Shown: in pieces, positions 25,273 to 35,400 of the stretch
How positions within the stretch are numbered: the stretch's first letter is position 1
Layout: each line of letters opens with the position of its first letter
Assembly (NCBI RefSeq): GCF_001005295.1
Contig: NZ_LBMK01000002.1
Coordinates: 999,131 to 1,063,130 of the forward strand
Origin: Streptomyces yangpuensis
GTDB taxonomy: Bacteria > Actinomycetota > Actinomycetes > Streptomycetales > Streptomycetaceae
Direction of reading: 5' to 3'
Length of the DNA stretch: 64,000 nt
Notes under the pieces: generated by a model
Told to the model about the DNA's origin: nothing
The model's database searches: none
What the model saw: the letters and a program-made list of their open reading frames with translations, nothing else
Program-made: the position numbers and the translations under genes

Positions 25273-26735
25273 TTGGACAGGGATCCGGCGGGCTCGGGCT
25301 CGGGCATCTGCTCCGGCGTGGGAGCCGGACCGGTGGGCGCCGTCCGCGGCAGTACGGCGTACAGCGCGCCGGAGGTCACGATCCCGGCCACCCAGCCGAG
25401 GCCGTTCCGGCCGATCCAGGTGTCGGCGAGCGGCCCGCCGAACCAGTCCACCTCGGTGAAGAGCAGCCCCACCACCAGGGCGATCGCCCACGCCGTCATG
25501 GCTTGCCAGGCGAAGCCGCCCCTGTACCAGTAGGCGCTGGTCCGCGTGGTGTCCAGCAGCGCGGGCCCGTCGTAGCTCGTGCGGCGCAGCATGTCCACGC
25601 CGAAGACGCCGATCCACGCGGAGAAGGCCACCGCCAGCAGGGTCAGGAAGGAGATGAAGGAGCCGAAGAAGCTGGTCGCGACCACCATCAGCAGGAAGCC
25701 GAAGACCAGGCTGATGACCGCGTTGACGCTGACCGCCCAGGCCCGCGGGACCTTGATGCCCAGGGTCTGCGCGGTGAAGCCGGCCGAGTACATGGACATC
25801 GAGTTGATCAGCAGCATGCCGACGAGCGCGATCAGCAGGTACGGGACCGCGATCCAGGTGGGCAGCAGCTCACCGATGAAGGAGACCGGGTCCTGGGCGG
25901 TGGCCAGGTCCGGGGTGCCCACGGCCATGACCGCGCCCATCAGGACCATCGGGAGCACGACGACGCCGGCGCCGCCGATCGTCGCGCCGACCATGCCCTT
26001 CGAGGAGGCGGTGCGCGGCAGGTAGCGGGTGAAGTCGGGGCCCGAGGGCACCCAGCTGATGCCGCCGGCCGCGATCGTGCCGATGCCCGCGACCATCATC
26101 GCGGTGGAGCCGGCCGGCTTGCCGAGGACGGCTGCCCAGTCCGTCGTGAAGAGCAGGTAGCCGAGGACGAGCAGGCTGAAGCCGCCGAAGAGGTACGTCG
26201 ACCACGTCGAGCACACCCGCAGCGCGCTGATGCCGAGGCCCGAGACCACGAAGGTGCAGCCCACGAAGAACAGCAGGGTCACCACGATGAGGGTGGTGTT
26301 GCTCTTGATCCCGAAGAGCAGGTCGAGCACGGTCAGCACGGCGTAGGCGCCGCTGACCGCGTTGATCGTCTCCCAGCCCCAGCGGGCCACCCAGATCAGC
26401 GCGCCCGGGAAGAGGTTGCCGCGCTGCCCGAATACCGCCCGCGAGAGGGCCATGCCGGGAGCCCCGCCGCGCTTGCCCGCGATCGAGATCAGGCCGACGA
26501 TCCCGTACGAGACCACCGGCGCGGCGACGGCGACGACGAGCACCTGCCAGATGTTCAGCCCGTTGAAGATCACCAGCCCCGCGCCCATGGTCAGCAGCAG
26601 CACGCTGATGTTGGCGGCGACCCAGGTGGGCACCAGCTCGCGGACCCTGCCGCCGCGCTCGTCGTCCGGGACGGGCTCCAGACCGCGGGTCTCTATCGCG
26701 GTGTCGTTTCCGCCGTCGGCGGGCTCGGCAGGCAT
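25269..26735 (-). CDS. NCS1-family permease (cytosine/purine/HMP type)
   Basis: 488-residue membrane protein with about 12 hydrophobic segments and an NCS1 core: W-V-A-A-N-I-S in helix 1, then helix-3 R-A-V-F-G-Q-R-G-N and the I-S-W-V-P-S-G-P-D-F-T-R-Y-L segment. The family imports cytosine, purines, hydantoins or the thiamine precursor HMP. Substrate cannot be assigned. The ATG at 26735 has AGGGAG upstream; an in-frame ATG at 26777 lacks one. Probably co-transcribed with the LLM gene; the pair interrupts the usual glcP-ftsY neighbourhood. Confidence 0.85.
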   Translation of the reverse strand: MPAEPADGGNDTAIETRGLEPVPDDERGGRVRELVPTWVAANISVLLLTMGAGLVIFNGLNIWQVLVVAVAAPVVSYGIVGLISIAGKRGGAPGMALSRAVFGQRGNLFPGALIWVARWGWETINAVSGAYAVLTVLDLLFGIKSNTTLIVVTLLFFVGCTFVVSGLGISALRVCSTWSTYLFGGFSLLVLGYLLFTTDWAAVLGKPAGSTAMMVAGIGTIAAGGISWVPSGPDFTRYLPRTASSKGMVGATIGGAGVVVLPMVLMGAVMAVGTPDLATAQDPVSFIGELLPTWIAVPYLLIALVGMLLINSMSMYSAGFTAQTLGIKVPRAWAVSVNAVISLVFGFLLMVVATSFFGSFISFLTLLAVAFSAWIGVFGVDMLRRTSYDGPALLDTTRTSAYWYRGGFAWQAMTAWAIALVVGLLFTEVDWFGGPLADTWIGRNGLGWVAGIVTSGALYAVLPRTAPTGPAPTPEQMPEPEPAGSLSN

Positions 26736-26876
26736 GCGGCTGCTCCCTGGGAGGTGTGAGGGGAAGTCGCTCATCATCGTAGATCTGCCGCTAAAACCAC
26801 AAACAGAGGCTTACGTCCTGGTCGGAGCGCCCGGGTTCCCGGCTCCGAGGCGGCCGTGGCCGATACTGGGGGGGTT

Positions 26877-28088
26877 ATGGACATCCTCATCCTTGCTGTA
26901 GTCATCGCCCTGGTCGCGGTCGGCGTGATCAGCGGGCTCGTGGTCAGCAGCCGCAAGAAGAAGCAGCTGCCGCCCCCGGCACCGCCGAGCACGCCGACCA
27001 TCACTGCCCCGCCTGCCGAGCCGCAGGTGGGGGAGGACGCCGTAGAGACGGCGGAAGAGCCGCGCCGCACGATCGAGGAGGTCGGACTCCCGGAGGCCGA
27101 GGCCCCCGTCGAAGCGCCGACCGCCGAGCCGGAGGCCCCGGCCGCGCCCGCGATCGAGGTGCCCGAGCCCACCGCCGGCCGACTGGTCCGGCTGCGCGCC
27201 CGCCTCGCCCGGTCGCAGAACTCCCTCGGCAAGGGGCTGCTCACGCTGCTCTCGCGCGAGCACCTCGACGAGGACACGTGGGAGGAGGTCGAGGAGACCC
27301 TCCTCGTCGCCGACGTCGGCGTCGTGCCCACCCAGGAACTCGTCGAGCGGCTCCGCGAGCGGGTCAAGGTCCTCGGTACCCGCACCCCGGCGGACCTGCG
27401 CGCCCTGCTCAAGGAAGAGCTGCTGACGCTGGTCGGCACCGACTTCGACCGCGCCGTGAAGACGGAGAGCGGCGAGGACACCCCGGGCGTGATCATGGTC
27501 GTCGGTGTCAACGGCACCGGCAAGACCACCACCACCGGCAAGCTGGCCCGGGTGCTCGTCGCCGACGGCCGCAGCGTGGTGCTCGGCGCCGCCGACACCT
27601 TCCGCGCCGCCGCCGCCGACCAGCTGCAGACCTGGGGCGAGCGCGTCGGCGCCCGTACCGTGCGCGGCCCGGAGGGCGGCGACCCGGCCTCGATCGCCTA
27701 CGACGCGGTCAAGGAGGGCATCGCCGAGGGCGCCGACGTCGTGCTCATCGACACCGCCGGCCGCCTCCACACCAAGACCGGCCTGATGGACGAGCTCGGC
27801 AAGGTCAAGCGCGTCGTCGAGAAGCACGGCCCGCTGGACGAGATCCTGCTGGTCCTGGACGCCACCACCGGGCAGAACGGCCTGACCCAGGCGCGGGTCT
27901 TCGCGGAGGTGGTGGACATCACCGGCATCGTGCTGACCAAGCTCGACGGCACGGCCAAGGGCGGCATCGTCGTCGCCGTCCAGCGCGAACTGGGTGTCCC
28001 GGTCAAGCTCGTCGGTCTCGGTGAGGGCGCGGACGACCTGGCCCCGTTCGAGCCCGAGGCCTTCGTGGACGCCCTGATCGGCGACTGA
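26877..28088 (+). CDS. ftsY: Signal recognition particle receptor FtsY
   Basis: SRP receptor GTPase that docks ribosome-SRP complexes at the membrane. 403 residues. Unlike E. coli FtsY, it opens with a hydrophobic helix (residues 2-22) followed by a Lys-rich stop and a Pro/Glu-rich linker, as in other actinobacteria. The NG domain has G1 G-V-N-G-T-G-K-T-T-T, G3 D-T-A-G-R, and the T-K-L-D-G-T-A-K-G-G block. The partner Ffh is encoded about 7.3 kb downstream. Confidence 0.95.
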   Translation: MDILILAVVIALVAVGVISGLVVSSRKKKQLPPPAPPSTPTITAPPAEPQVGEDAVETAEEPRRTIEEVGLPEAEAPVEAPTAEPEAPAAPAIEVPEPTAGRLVRLRARLARSQNSLGKGLLTLLSREHLDEDTWEEVEETLLVADVGVVPTQELVERLRERVKVLGTRTPADLRALLKEELLTLVGTDFDRAVKTESGEDTPGVIMVVGVNGTGKTTTTGKLARVLVADGRSVVLGAADTFRAAAADQLQTWGERVGARTVRGPEGGDPASIAYDAVKEGIAEGADVVLIDTAGRLHTKTGLMDELGKVKRVVEKHGPLDEILLVLDATTGQNGLTQARVFAEVVDITGIVLTKLDGTAKGGIVVAVQRELGVPVKLVGLGEGADDLAPFEPEAFVDALIGD

Positions 28089-28098
28089 GCGCGGCCTT

Positions 28099-28156
28099 CC
28101 GTACGCACCGGTGCCCCCGCCTTCCGTGAGGAACGCGGGGGCACCGGTGCGTACGG
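28099..28156. terminator. Very long convergent hairpin after ftsY
   Basis: Perfect 22-base arms (28099-28120 with 28135-28156); the 14-base centre can also pair TTCC with GGAA. It lies between convergent ftsY and the primase/polymerase-like gene. Confidence 0.88.
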
Positions 28157-28161
28157 GACCC

Positions 28162-28842
28162 TCAGCGGCGGAACCGGTGGCAGATGTACGCCAGCGTGCC
28201 CAGCAGCAGCCGGGCCTGCGGCGGGCCCCCGGCGCAGTCGAGGGCGGGCGGCCGCAGCCAGCCGGTCCGGCCGAGCCCGGCCCGGTCGGAGGGCGGGGCC
28301 GTCACGAAAGCCCCCGGGCCCAGGGCACGCAGGTCCAGGTCGGCGTCGTCCCAGCCCATCCGGTACAGCAGCTGCGGCAGCTCCGCAGCCGCGCCGGGGG
28401 CCACGAAGAACTGCGCCCGGCCGTCCGCGGTGACGATGACCGGGCCGAGCGGCAGGCCCATCCGCTCCAGCCGCACCAGGGCGCGCCGTCCGGCCTCCTC
28501 GGACACCTCGATGACGTCGAAGGCGCGGCCCACCGGGAGCAGGATCGCGGCCCCCGGACAGCCGGCCCAGGCCTCGGTGACCTCGTCGAGGGTGGCGCCG
28601 GCCGGGACCGTCGGGGCGAAGGGCAGGGGGTGCGCTCCGGGCGCGGCGCACCGGCCGTCCCCGCAGGAGCAGTCGCGGGAGGGCGCCGCGGCGCGCGCCC
28701 CGGGGACCACGTCCCAGCCCCACAAGCCGGTGTACTCCGCCACCGCCGTGCACTCCGAGGTCCGGCCGCGGCGCCGGGTACCGGAACGGAACTCCTTGGT
28801 GCCGCGGCTGCCGCCGATCGTGAAGCCCATGCCCATGCCCAT
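28162..28842 (-). CDS. Bifunctional primase/polymerase (PrimPol)-like protein
   Basis: 226-residue protein resembling the N-terminal PrimPol domain, but without helicase or other replication domains. A Cys cluster C-S-C-G-D-G-R-C followed by P-G-A-H-P resembles the family's C-x-C-x-G-K-H-P segment. The acidic catalytic motif is not obvious (F-D-V-I-E-V at best), so it may be inactive. It starts M-G-M-G-M-G; three in-frame ATGs follow GGAGGGGG. It lies beside nsdA on the opposite strand, an arrangement I recall from S. coelicolor. Confidence 0.65.
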   Translation of the reverse strand: MGMGMGFTIGGSRGTKEFRSGTRRRGRTSECTAVAEYTGLWGWDVVPGARAAAPSRDCSCGDGRCAAPGAHPLPFAPTVPAGATLDEVTEAWAGCPGAAILLPVGRAFDVIEVSEEAGRRALVRLERMGLPLGPVIVTADGRAQFFVAPGAAAELPQLLYRMGWDDADLDLRALGPGAFVTAPPSDRAGLGRTGWLRPPALDCAGGPPQARLLLGTLAYICHRFRR

Positions 28843-29279
28843 GCCCCCTCCAACGGGTCGGACGCGCCGGTGGTTACGACGCCTGTGGTGAGGACGTCAG
28901 AGTGCCCGCCGCCGGCGACCGCGCGACGTTCCGCCGCGCGGTCGCCGGGGGAGTGTCCGCCGCACCCGCCCGGCGCACTCCTCGCCGCGCGCGCCCCGAG
29001 CGCACTCCAGTCCAACCGCTCCGTTTCACCTTCGTGTCAAGTGAATCGCGCCTGGCCGGTGGCTAGTTCATTCGAAGGGGTGGCGAATGGTGGCGTTTCC
29101 GCGAACGACCTCGCCGAAGGGGTGATCGTAGGATTACTTTCGGTGCACGAACCCCGAGGCGGGCCCGTGCGTGGTTATGCCGGAGGCAATGCGTGAAGGA
29201 CCTGTGAAGGTCCGTGGAGACGCTCGGCGTCCCGGCCAGGGTTTCGTAAGGAAGAGGCTGAGCGGATGGGGGCGTTCCA
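28843..29279. other. 437-base divergent regulatory region upstream of nsdA
   Basis: No gene seen. Candidate elements: TTCAC/GTGAA inverted repeat (29025-29045); CATTCG-N9-CGAATG (29069-29089); a TAGGAT -10-like hexamer at 29129-29134; and a six-base-stem hairpin GGACCT/AGGTCC at 29198-29213 in the presumed nsdA leader. Confidence 0.4.
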
Positions 29280-30770
29280 GTGAGCGGCAACGGCGCAAGC
29301 GGAACGATCGAGGATGCTGCTGCGCGGAACGACCAGCTGACCTCGTGGTTCGTCCGCAGCGGCTGGTCGAAGGGCGAACTGGCCCGACAGGTCAACCGCA
29401 GGGCCCGGCAGATGGGCGCCCACCACATCAGCACGGACACCTCCCGGGTGCGCCGCTGGCTGGACGGCGAACAGCCCCGCGGGCCCGTCCCGCGCATCCT
29501 GTCCGAGCTGTTCTCCGAGCGCTTCGGCTCCGTCGTCGCCATCGAACAGCTCGGCCTGCGCACCGCCCACCAGACCCCCTCGGTCTCCGGGGTGGACCTC
29601 CCCTGGGCGGGCCCGCAGACCGTCGAACTGCTCGGCGAGTTCTCCCGCAGCGACCTGATGCTGGCGCGCCGCGGCTTCCTCGGGACCTCCCTCGCGCTCT
29701 CCGCCGGTCCCGCCCTCATCGAGCCCATGCAGCGCTGGCTCGTCCCGGCCCCGGCCGCCGACCCGGGACCGCGCGGGGCGGGGCCGACGGGGGCCCTCGG
29801 CGGCCACCGCCCGCCCCGGCTCTCCGAACCGGAACTCGACCTCCTCGACGCCACCACGGTGATGTTCCGCCAGTGGGACGCCCAGTGCGGCGGCGGCCTG
29901 CGCCGCAAGGCCGTCGTGGGCCAGCTCCACGAGGTGACCGACCTGCTCCAGGAGAACCACCCCGCCCCCGTCATGAAGCGGCTGTTCAAGGTCGCCGCAG
30001 AACTCGCCGAGCTGGCCGGCTGGATGAGCTACGACATCGGCCTGCACCCCACCGCGCAGAAGTACTTCGTCCTCGCCCTGCACGCTGCCAAGGAGGCCGG
30101 GGACAAGCCCCTGGGCTCGTACATCCTGTCCAACATGAGCCGCCAGATGATCCACCTGGGCCGGCCCGAGGACGCCCTCGAACTCATCCACCTCGCGCAG
30201 TACGGCAGCCGCGACTGCGCCGGCCCGCGCACCCAGGCCATGCTGTATGCGATGGAGGCCCGCGCCTACGCCAACATGGGCCAGCCCAGCCGCTGCAAGC
30301 GGGCCGTGCGGATGGCCGAGGACACCTTCTCCGACGTGGGCTTCGCGGACGAGCCGGAGCCCGACTGGATCCGCTTCTTCTCCGAGGCCGAGCTGAACGG
30401 CGAGAACTCCCACTCCTACCGGGATCTGGCCTATGTCGCCGGGCGCAGCCCCATGTACGCCTCCCTCGCCGAACCCGTCATGGAACGCGCCGTCGAGCTC
30501 TTCGAGAAGGACCCGGAGCACCAGCGCTCCTACGCCCTCAACCTCATCGGCATGGCCACCGTCCACCTGCTCCAGCGCGAGCCCGAGCAGGCCGCGGCCC
30601 TCGTCGACCGGGCCCTCGACGTGGCGGGAAAGGTGCGCTCCGAACGGGTGAACACCCGCCTCCGCAAGACCGTCGACAGCGCCGCCCGTGAATACGGCGA
30701 CGTCGCCGAGGTGGTCCGGCTCACCGACCACCTCGCCTCACGGCTCCCCGAAGCCGCGGAGGCCGTCTGA
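29280..30770 (+). CDS. nsdA: Developmental and antibiotic repressor NsdA
   Basis: 496-residue regulator; in S. coelicolor, loss of NsdA increases antibiotic production and sporulation. The N-terminus resembles an XRE-type helix-turn-helix (W-S-K-G-E-L-A-R-Q-V, then D-T-S-R-V-R-R-W-L-D-G-E). The middle and C-terminal parts are helical repeats of TPR type (about residues 250-480: A-L-E-L-I-H-L-A-Q-Y-G, A-Y-A-N-M-G-Q-P). The start is the GTG at 29280. It precedes amtB by 358 bases containing a terminator, so it is a separate unit. Confidence 0.88.
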   Translation: MSGNGASGTIEDAAARNDQLTSWFVRSGWSKGELARQVNRRARQMGAHHISTDTSRVRRWLDGEQPRGPVPRILSELFSERFGSVVAIEQLGLRTAHQTPSVSGVDLPWAGPQTVELLGEFSRSDLMLARRGFLGTSLALSAGPALIEPMQRWLVPAPAADPGPRGAGPTGALGGHRPPRLSEPELDLLDATTVMFRQWDAQCGGGLRRKAVVGQLHEVTDLLQENHPAPVMKRLFKVAAELAELAGWMSYDIGLHPTAQKYFVLALHAAKEAGDKPLGSYILSNMSRQMIHLGRPEDALELIHLAQYGSRDCAGPRTQAMLYAMEARAYANMGQPSRCKRAVRMAEDTFSDVGFADEPEPDWIRFFSEAELNGENSHSYRDLAYVAGRSPMYASLAEPVMERAVELFEKDPEHQRSYALNLIGMATVHLLQREPEQAAALVDRALDVAGKVRSERVNTRLRKTVDSAAREYGDVAEVVRLTDHLASRLPEAAEAV

Positions 30771-30797
30771 CGGCCCGAGCGGCCGCCCCCCAAGGCT

Positions 30798-30872
30798 CCG
30801 GCCGCGGCAGTCACCCCGTGAAGCCCGATCAGGCTCCCCCAGCCAGGACGTCCGGGTCACTGCCGCGGCCGG
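30798..30872 (+). terminator. Long stem after nsdA
   Basis: Left arm 30798-30816 and right arm 30854-30872 match over 19 positions with one mismatch, enclosing 37 bases. It lies shortly after the nsdA stop. Confidence 0.65.
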
Positions 30873-30965
30873 TCACCCCTTTGCGCCTAAGCTGGCGCCG
30901 CTCTCGCGGAGTGGGTTGCCCGTCGTCGTGGTGGCTCAACTGATGGTTGCCGTGTTCATCGCCGC

Positions 30966-31001
30966 GTAACAGCACAGACCTCTTCGTCACGGCCGCGAAA
31001 C
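30966..31001 (+). promoter_or_regulatory. GlnR-type boxes upstream of amtB
   Basis: GTCAC-N6-GAAAC at 30986-31001 matches the GlnR a-site/b-site pattern exactly, and a further GTAAC lies at 30966-30970. GlnR activates amtB-glnK-glnD under nitrogen limitation in S. coelicolor; the remaining 30771-31128 stretch holds only the nsdA hairpin and a GAGGAG ribosome site. Confidence 0.72.
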
Positions 31002-31128
31002 ATCGGGCGGCGCCGCCGGAAACCGGCCTGCGCGAATCTCATGGCCAATAACCGGCCAGTTCCTTCTGCCGCCGCTCAGGTTTTCACGATCGCCCGCACG
31101 CGAACGTACCGACGACGAGGAGACGCCG

Positions 31129-32807
<1,679 letters not shown>

Positions 32808-32823
32808 CGAGGGGAGTTCCCGG

Positions 32824-35250
32824 GTGACGAGCGTCGAGAACACCACGGACCACACGGCCGACCCGGGACCCAGCGGATACGCCGCGGCCCGGCTGCGACT
32901 CCTCCAGGAGGAGTCGCGGTCCGGGCCCTCGCGGCGTTCCGCCCTGGCCGGGCTGACCGACGCATGGCTGAACGCCCTCTTCGCCGCCGCCGCACGGGAG
33001 ACAGGCGTCCGCGGCGCCACCCTCGTGGCCGTGGGCGGCTACGGCAGGGCCGAACTCTCCCCGCGCAGCGACCTCGACCTCCTGCTGCTGCACGACGGCA
33101 AGGCCGAGCCCGCGGCGCTCGGCGCACTGGCCGACCGCCTCTGGTACCCGGTGTGGGACCTCGGCGTCGCCCTCGACCACTCCGTACGCACCCCCGCCGA
33201 GGCCCGCCGGACGGCCGCCGAGGACCTCAAGGTCCACCTGGGCCTGCTGGACGCCCGCACCGTCGCGGGCGACGCCGGTCTCCTCGCCGGCCTGCGGACC
33301 GCCGTGCTGGCCGACTGGCGCAACCAGGCCCCCAAACGCCTCCCGGAGCTGCACTCCCTGTGCCGCGAGCGCGCCGAGCGGGCCGGGGAACTGCGCTTCC
33401 TGCTCGAACCCGACCTCAAGGAGGCCCGCGGCGGCCTCCGGGACGTCACCGCGCTGCGGGCCGTCGCCGCCTCCTGGCTCGCGGACGCCCCGCGCGAAGG
33501 CCTCGCCGAGGCCCGGCGGCGGCTCCTGGACGCGCGCGACGCCCTCCACCTGGTCACCGGCCGCGCCACCGACCGGCTCTCGCTCCAGGAGCAGGACCAG
33601 GTCGCGGCGCAGCTCGGGCTGCTCGACGCCGATGCACTGCTGCGCGAGGTGTACGAGGCCGGGCGCGTGGTCGCGTACGCCGGCGACGTGACCTGGCGCG
33701 AGGTCGGACGGGTGCTGCGGGCCCGCGCCGCCCGGCCCAGGCTGCGCGGGCTGCTCGGCGGCCGCGGCACCACCGCCGCCCCCCGGGCACCCCTCGCCGA
33801 AGGCGTGGTGGAGTCCGACGGGGAGGCCGTCCTGGCCCTGGCCGCCCGCCCGGACCGCGACGCCGTCCTGGCCCTGCGCCTGGCCGCTGCGGCCGCGCAG
33901 GCCGGACTGCCCGTGTCACCACACGCCGTACGCCGACTCGCCCAGCAGGGGAAGGCACTGCCGGTGCCCTGGCCGGCCGAGGCCCGGGAACAGCTGCTCA
34001 CGCTCCTCGGCGCGGGCGAGCCGACCGTGGCCGTCTGGGAGGCCATGGAGGCGGAAGGACTGATCACCCGGCTGCTCCCCGACTGGGAGCGGGTGCGCTG
34101 CCGCCCGCAGCGCAACCCCGTCCACACCTGGACCGTGGACCGGCACCTCATCGAGACGGCCGTGCGGGCCGCGGCCCTCACCCGCCGGGTCGGCCGCCCC
34201 GACCTGCTGCTGATGGCCGCGCTCCTGCACGACATCGGCAAGGGCTGGCCGGGCGACCACTCCGTGGCCGGGGAGACCATCGCCCGGGACGTCGCCGCAC
34301 GGGTCGGCTTCGACGCCCGGGACGCCGCCGTGCTGGGCGCGCTCGTACGGCACCACCTGCTCCTGATCGACACCGCGACCCGGCGGGACCTGGACGACCC
34401 GGCCACCGTCCGCTCGGTCGCCGAGGCCGTCGGATCGGTGGGCACCCTGGAGATACTGCACGCCCTGACCGAGGCGGACGCCCTGGCCACCGGGCCGGCC
34501 GCCTGGAGTGCCTGGCGCGGCTCGCTCGTCGCCGACCTCGTCGCCCGCGTCGCCGCCCTGCTGCGCGGAGCGGCCCCCGCCGAACGGGAACCGGAGATCC
34601 CGAGCGCCGAGCAGGAACGCCTCGCGGTGGAGGCACTGCGCACCGGCGAGCCGGTCCTGGCGCTCCACACCCGCCAGGAGGAGGACGCGGTTGGCGTGGA
34701 GCTGGTCCTGGCCGTCCCCGACCAGCCGGGCGTCCTCCCGGCCGCGGCCGGGGTGCTGGCCCTGCACCGGCTCACCGTACGGGCGGCGGACCTGCGCTCC
34801 GTGGAGCTCCCGGACCGCCTCGGCGAGGTTCTCGTGCTGCGCTGGCGGGTGGCCGCCGAGTACGGGGCGCTGCCCGAGGCCGCACGGCTGCGCACCGACC
34901 TCGTGCGCGCCCTGGACGGCTCGCTGGACGTCCCGGCGAAGCTCGCGGACCGGGAGGCGGCCTACCCGCGTCGGCGCGGGGTCGTCCCGCCGCCGCCCCG
35001 GGTCACCGTCGTGCCCGACGTCTCCTCACTGGCCACGGTGCTGGAGGTACGGGCACCCGACGCCGTCGGCCTGCTGCACCGGATCGGCCGGGCCCTGGAG
35101 ACGGCGGGCGTCAGGGTGCGCAGCGCCCACGTCTCCACGCTGGGCGCCAACGCCGTGGACACCCTGTACGTGACCACCCCGGAGGGCAAACCCCTGGACA
35201 CCGCGGAGGCGGCCGCTCTGGCGGCGGCGGTGGAGTCGGCCCTCGCGTAG
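32824..35250 (+). CDS. glnD: PII nucleotidyltransferase GlnD
   Basis: 808-residue bifunctional enzyme modifying PII. The N-terminal nucleotidyltransferase motif G-G-Y-G-R-A-E-L-S-P-R-S-D-L-D-L is at about residue 70. An HD domain has L-L-H-D-I-G-K-G-W-P-G-D-H at about 475. Two C-terminal ACT domains (about 625-700 and 735-808) sense glutamine. In S. coelicolor the homologue adenylylates GlnK. GTG start with GGGGAG upstream. Confidence 0.95.
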   Translation: MTSVENTTDHTADPGPSGYAAARLRLLQEESRSGPSRRSALAGLTDAWLNALFAAAARETGVRGATLVAVGGYGRAELSPRSDLDLLLLHDGKAEPAALGALADRLWYPVWDLGVALDHSVRTPAEARRTAAEDLKVHLGLLDARTVAGDAGLLAGLRTAVLADWRNQAPKRLPELHSLCRERAERAGELRFLLEPDLKEARGGLRDVTALRAVAASWLADAPREGLAEARRRLLDARDALHLVTGRATDRLSLQEQDQVAAQLGLLDADALLREVYEAGRVVAYAGDVTWREVGRVLRARAARPRLRGLLGGRGTTAAPRAPLAEGVVESDGEAVLALAARPDRDAVLALRLAAAAAQAGLPVSPHAVRRLAQQGKALPVPWPAEAREQLLTLLGAGEPTVAVWEAMEAEGLITRLLPDWERVRCRPQRNPVHTWTVDRHLIETAVRAAALTRRVGRPDLLLMAALLHDIGKGWPGDHSVAGETIARDVAARVGFDARDAAVLGALVRHHLLLIDTATRRDLDDPATVRSVAEAVGSVGTLEILHALTEADALATGPAAWSAWRGSLVADLVARVAALLRGAAPAEREPEIPSAEQERLAVEALRTGEPVLALHTRQEEDAVGVELVLAVPDQPGVLPAAAGVLALHRLTVRAADLRSVELPDRLGEVLVLRWRVAAEYGALPEAARLRTDLVRALDGSLDVPAKLADREAAYPRRRGVVPPPPRVTVVPDVSSLATVLEVRAPDAVGLLHRIGRALETAGVRVRSAHVSTLGANAVDTLYVTTPEGKPLDTAEAAALAAAVESALA

Positions 35251-35254
35251 CCGG

Positions 35255-35312
35255 GTACGGCGCCGCTGCGCGGGGCTCCGCCCCCGGACCCCGAGCAGCG
35301 GCGGAACCGTAC
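35255..35312 (+). terminator. Hairpin after glnD with internal GGGGCTCCGCCCC
   Basis: Outer arms 35255-35269 and 35295-35312 pair over 15 bases with a three-base GAA bulge. Inside is the short palindrome GGGGCTCCGCCCC (35272-35284), common between Streptomyces genes. Confidence 0.65.
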
Positions 35313-35400
35313 AGGGAGCAGGCAGGTCCCCGGACGGGGGAAGGGCCCGATACCCTGGGGGACGACCACAACGCCCCCGACCCGAGGAATCGCGACCACC

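Noticed and set aside
28843..29279. BldD box upstream of nsdA (TCACC ... AGTGA)
   Set aside because: The half-sites point outward, the reverse of the AGTGA-N-TCACC consensus.
35255..35312. GGGGCTCCGCCCC repeat as a mobile element end
   Set aside because: This short palindrome is widespread between Streptomyces genes and there are no target-site duplications or transposase.
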